DNA from: CAYGZA01 sp964354135
GTDB taxonomy: Bacteria > Planctomycetota > Planctomycetia > Pirellulales > Thermoguttaceae
Length of the DNA: 5,384 nucleotides
NCBI GenBank assembly: GCA_964354135.1
Contig: CAYGZA010000389.1
Coordinates: 1-5,384 of the forward strand
Direction of reading: 5' to 3'
In this document: positions 3,863 through 5,384 of the stretch, piece after piece
Layout: each line of letters begins with the position of its first letter
Numbering within the stretch: position 1 is the stretch's first letter
The notes under the pieces: model-generated
Databases searched by the model: none
Told to the model about the DNA's origin: nothing
Seen by the model: only the letters and a program-made list of their open reading frames with translations
Made by a program: the position numbers and the translations under genes

Positions 3863-5384
3863 CCGCAACCACGAACGAGAAGAAGCCGACGACCCTGTCC
3901 GTCAACCTCGACGGGATTCCCCCGGAGCTGAAGGCGGAACGGCGATGGGTGTCATGGAGGCTTGTCAAACGCGGGAAAAAATGGACGAAGATCCCATTGC
4001 AGATCGCCAGCGGCCGCAAGGCGAAATCGAACGACTCATCGACGTGGGCGCCCTTCGCCAGCGCCGCTTCCTGTGTAGCGAGGGGCGGCATCGACGGCAT
4101 CGGCTTCATGTTGGGCGACGGTTTCGCGGGCGTGGACGTGGACCATTGCGTCGATCCTGACACGCACGTTATCGAGCCATGGGCGCGGGACATCCTGGGG
4201 CGGTTTTCAACGTACGCCGAAATCAGCCCCAGCGGGACAGGGGTAAAGGTCTTCTGCCGCGGTTCGCTCCCCAATGGGATCACTGGCCGACGCAAAGGCC
4301 GAATCGAAGTGTACGGGGCCGGCAGATACTTCACCGTAACGGGGAGGCCGTGGAACGGAGCCCCGGCCGCTCTTGCAGATTGCAGCGAAGCTCTCGCCGC
4401 GATGTGCGAAGAGTTGAGCCACGGCGGAGAAGAGACTGCCGAACCGGCGGCGAAGTCCGCCGACAGCTCCGGAGCGACGGATTTTGATCCCGTCCTGGAC
4501 AGTGAAATCATCCGACTTGCTTCGGAGGCCGCCAACGGGGCGAAGTTCCGAGCACTGTGGGCAGGCGACACCAGTGGATACCCGAGCGAATCCGAAGCGG
4601 ATCTGGCCCTCGCGTCGATCTTGGCGTTCTGGTGCCGGCGCGACGTACCCCGCGTGGAACGCCTCATGCGGCAGAGCGGTCTGAAGCGAGCAAAGTGGGA
4701 CAGTCACAAGAACTACTTGTCGGACACCATCAAGCTTGCCGTGGAAACCACGTCGGAGGTGTACGGCGACCGGATTCCACCCGCGGCAGAGGCCGACGGC
4801 AACACGTCCGGGGACGCGACGCAAGAGCCACACGCCATCAGCAACGTCTTGGAGGTGGTGGACCCGGAGGAAGATAAGCCCACCGTAACGCCGAGGCCAA
4901 TGGCCGAGGTGCTCGCCACGATCCGGAAGAGGTCCGGCAACTGGCCCCGCCGCGTCGATAACGCCCTGTTCGTCGATGAGGCCGGCACGATCCGCTGGCT
5001 CGACAGACCGGCCGCCCTCTTCGGCTGGCTCGCGGACCGATTCGGCATCATCGACTGGCGGCGCAGCTCCGGATGCGTCTCCAAGGACGAAACCTACGCC
5101 GAAATGCAAGGCACGGCTCCGAAGTATGCTGGCATCGAGACCATCCCCCATGAACCGCTCTTGGAGTCCCACTACTACACTTGTGGGGCGATTCCACCAG
5201 GGGACGGAAGCACGCTCGCAGGACTCATCGACTACTTCACTCCAGCAACGCCGATCGACCGGCAACTAACTATTGCACTGGCCGCGACGCTGGGATGGGG
5301 CGGACCGTCCGGAGCAAGACCGGCCTTCCTAATTAGTTTCTGTTGCGGAAGTGGTCGTTTTTCGCACCGCGGAGGCGATGGCGA
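3859..5384 (+). CDS. Archaeo-eukaryotic primase-polymerase, probably fused to a helicase; 3' end outside window
   Basis: Would synthesise primers, and possibly extend DNA, to replicate the element. The frame is open from GTG 3859 to the edge (508 full codons, no stop). The PrimPol domain (about 19-170) has the catalytic Asp pair in G-V-D-V-D-H (Asp93, Asp95), the S-P-S-G-T-G-V-K-V-F block (123-132) and R-I-E-V-Y-G-A-G-R-Y-F-T-V-T-G (148-162, with Glu150 and Arg156). This order is typical of phage and plasmid bifunctional primase-polymerases. A helical accessory domain follows (about 243-295: D-L-A-L-A-S-I-L-A-F-W, L-M-R-Q-S-G-L, K-W-D), resembling that of NrS-1-type phage polymerases. After an acidic linker (about 300-345) comes the lead-in to a helicase domain, with W-G-G-P-S-G-A-R-P-A-F-L-I at 480-492. 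Beyond it, G-S-G-R stands where G-x-G-K-[ST] is expected. The last ~15 residues look like an off-frame reading, so a frameshift or poor sequence at the edge is possible. The gene overlaps the preceding stop as GTGA. Confidence 0.88.
   Translation, partial: MTATTNEKKPTTLSVNLDGIPPELKAERRWVSWRLVKRGKKWTKIPLQIASGRKAKSNDSSTWAPFASAASCVARGGIDGIGFMLGDGFAGVDVDHCVDPDTHVIEPWARDILGRFSTYAEISPSGTGVKVFCRGSLPNGITGRRKGRIEVYGAGRYFTVTGRPWNGAPAALADCSEALAAMCEELSHGGEETAEPAAKSADSSGATDFDPVLDSEIIRLASEAANGAKFRALWAGDTSGYPSESEADLALASILAFWCRRDVPRVERLMRQSGLKRAKWDSHKNYLSDTIKLAVETTSEVYGDRIPPAAEADGNTSGDATQEPHAISNVLEVVDPEEDKPTVTPRPMAEVLATIRKRSGNWPRRVDNALFVDEAGTIRWLDRPAALFGWLADRFGIIDWRRSSGCVSKDETYAEMQGTAPKYAGIETIPHEPLLESHYYTCGAIPPGDGSTLAGLIDYFTPATPIDRQLTIALAATLGWGGPSGARPAFLISFCCGSGRFSHRGGDG

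Noticed and set aside
3786..4667. Antisense open frame (293 codons)
   Set aside because: It overlaps the 69-residue gene and the PrimPol catalytic core. It is Ser, Arg and Pro rich with no domain-like pattern, so it is a shadow.
4207..5265. Long antisense open frame (352 codons) over the primase
   Set aside because: It lies opposite a frame with clear PrimPol motifs. Its translation is rich in Arg, Gly and Val, as expected of an antisense shadow in GC-rich DNA, and no recognisable domain appears.
1..5384. CRISPR array, tRNA or rRNA genes
   Set aside because: No regularly spaced long repeats, cloverleaf-like segments or rRNA-like stretches were seen on either strand by eye.

Overview
The window looks like part of an integrated mobile element (integrative element or prophage-like island) from a high-GC bacterium, most likely a planctomycete. 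The lineage guess is an inference. It rests mainly on the integrase N-terminus (D-F-P-L-F-P-H-A-T-G-R-W, encoded at about 27-62) and its C-G-F-G-N-A-D-C block, which I recall from planctomycete integrases but could not check. All seven genes I support lie on the + strand and pack tightly, with no stretch over about 125 bases free of genes.

Left part (3-1260): the 3' part of a tyrosine recombinase gene whose start lies upstream of the window. A 106-base gap follows, holding a tandem 8-bp repeat and overlapping GC-rich inverted repeats just before the next ribosome binding site. Middle (1261-2235): an unrecognised 283-residue coiled-coil protein. Its stop codon sits inside a perfect 11-bp inverted repeat, and a strong intrinsic terminator and extra copies of the same motif follow. 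This marks a transcription boundary.

Right part (2236-5384): five overlapping or nearly abutting genes that look like one operon. They encode a 57-residue basic helical protein, an excisionase-type helix-turn-helix protein, a stand-alone homologue of the topoisomerase VI A subunit/Spo11 (the 'mini-A' type), a 69-residue protein, and a large archaeo-eukaryotic-type primase-polymerase with an accessory helical domain. The primase-polymerase runs off the right edge just where a helicase P-loop is expected. It starts at a GTG and has no stop in the window.

Taken together, the recombinase and excisionase-like protein would move the element. The primase-polymerase, presumably fused to a helicase, would replicate it once excised. 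The most unusual component is the TopoVI-A/Spo11-like protein, which has a candidate catalytic tyrosine and a complete Toprim triad but no B (ATPase) subunit encoded in the window. Its place between the excisionase-like gene and the primase suggests a DNA nicking, cleaving or topological step in excision or replication initiation. That role is inference.
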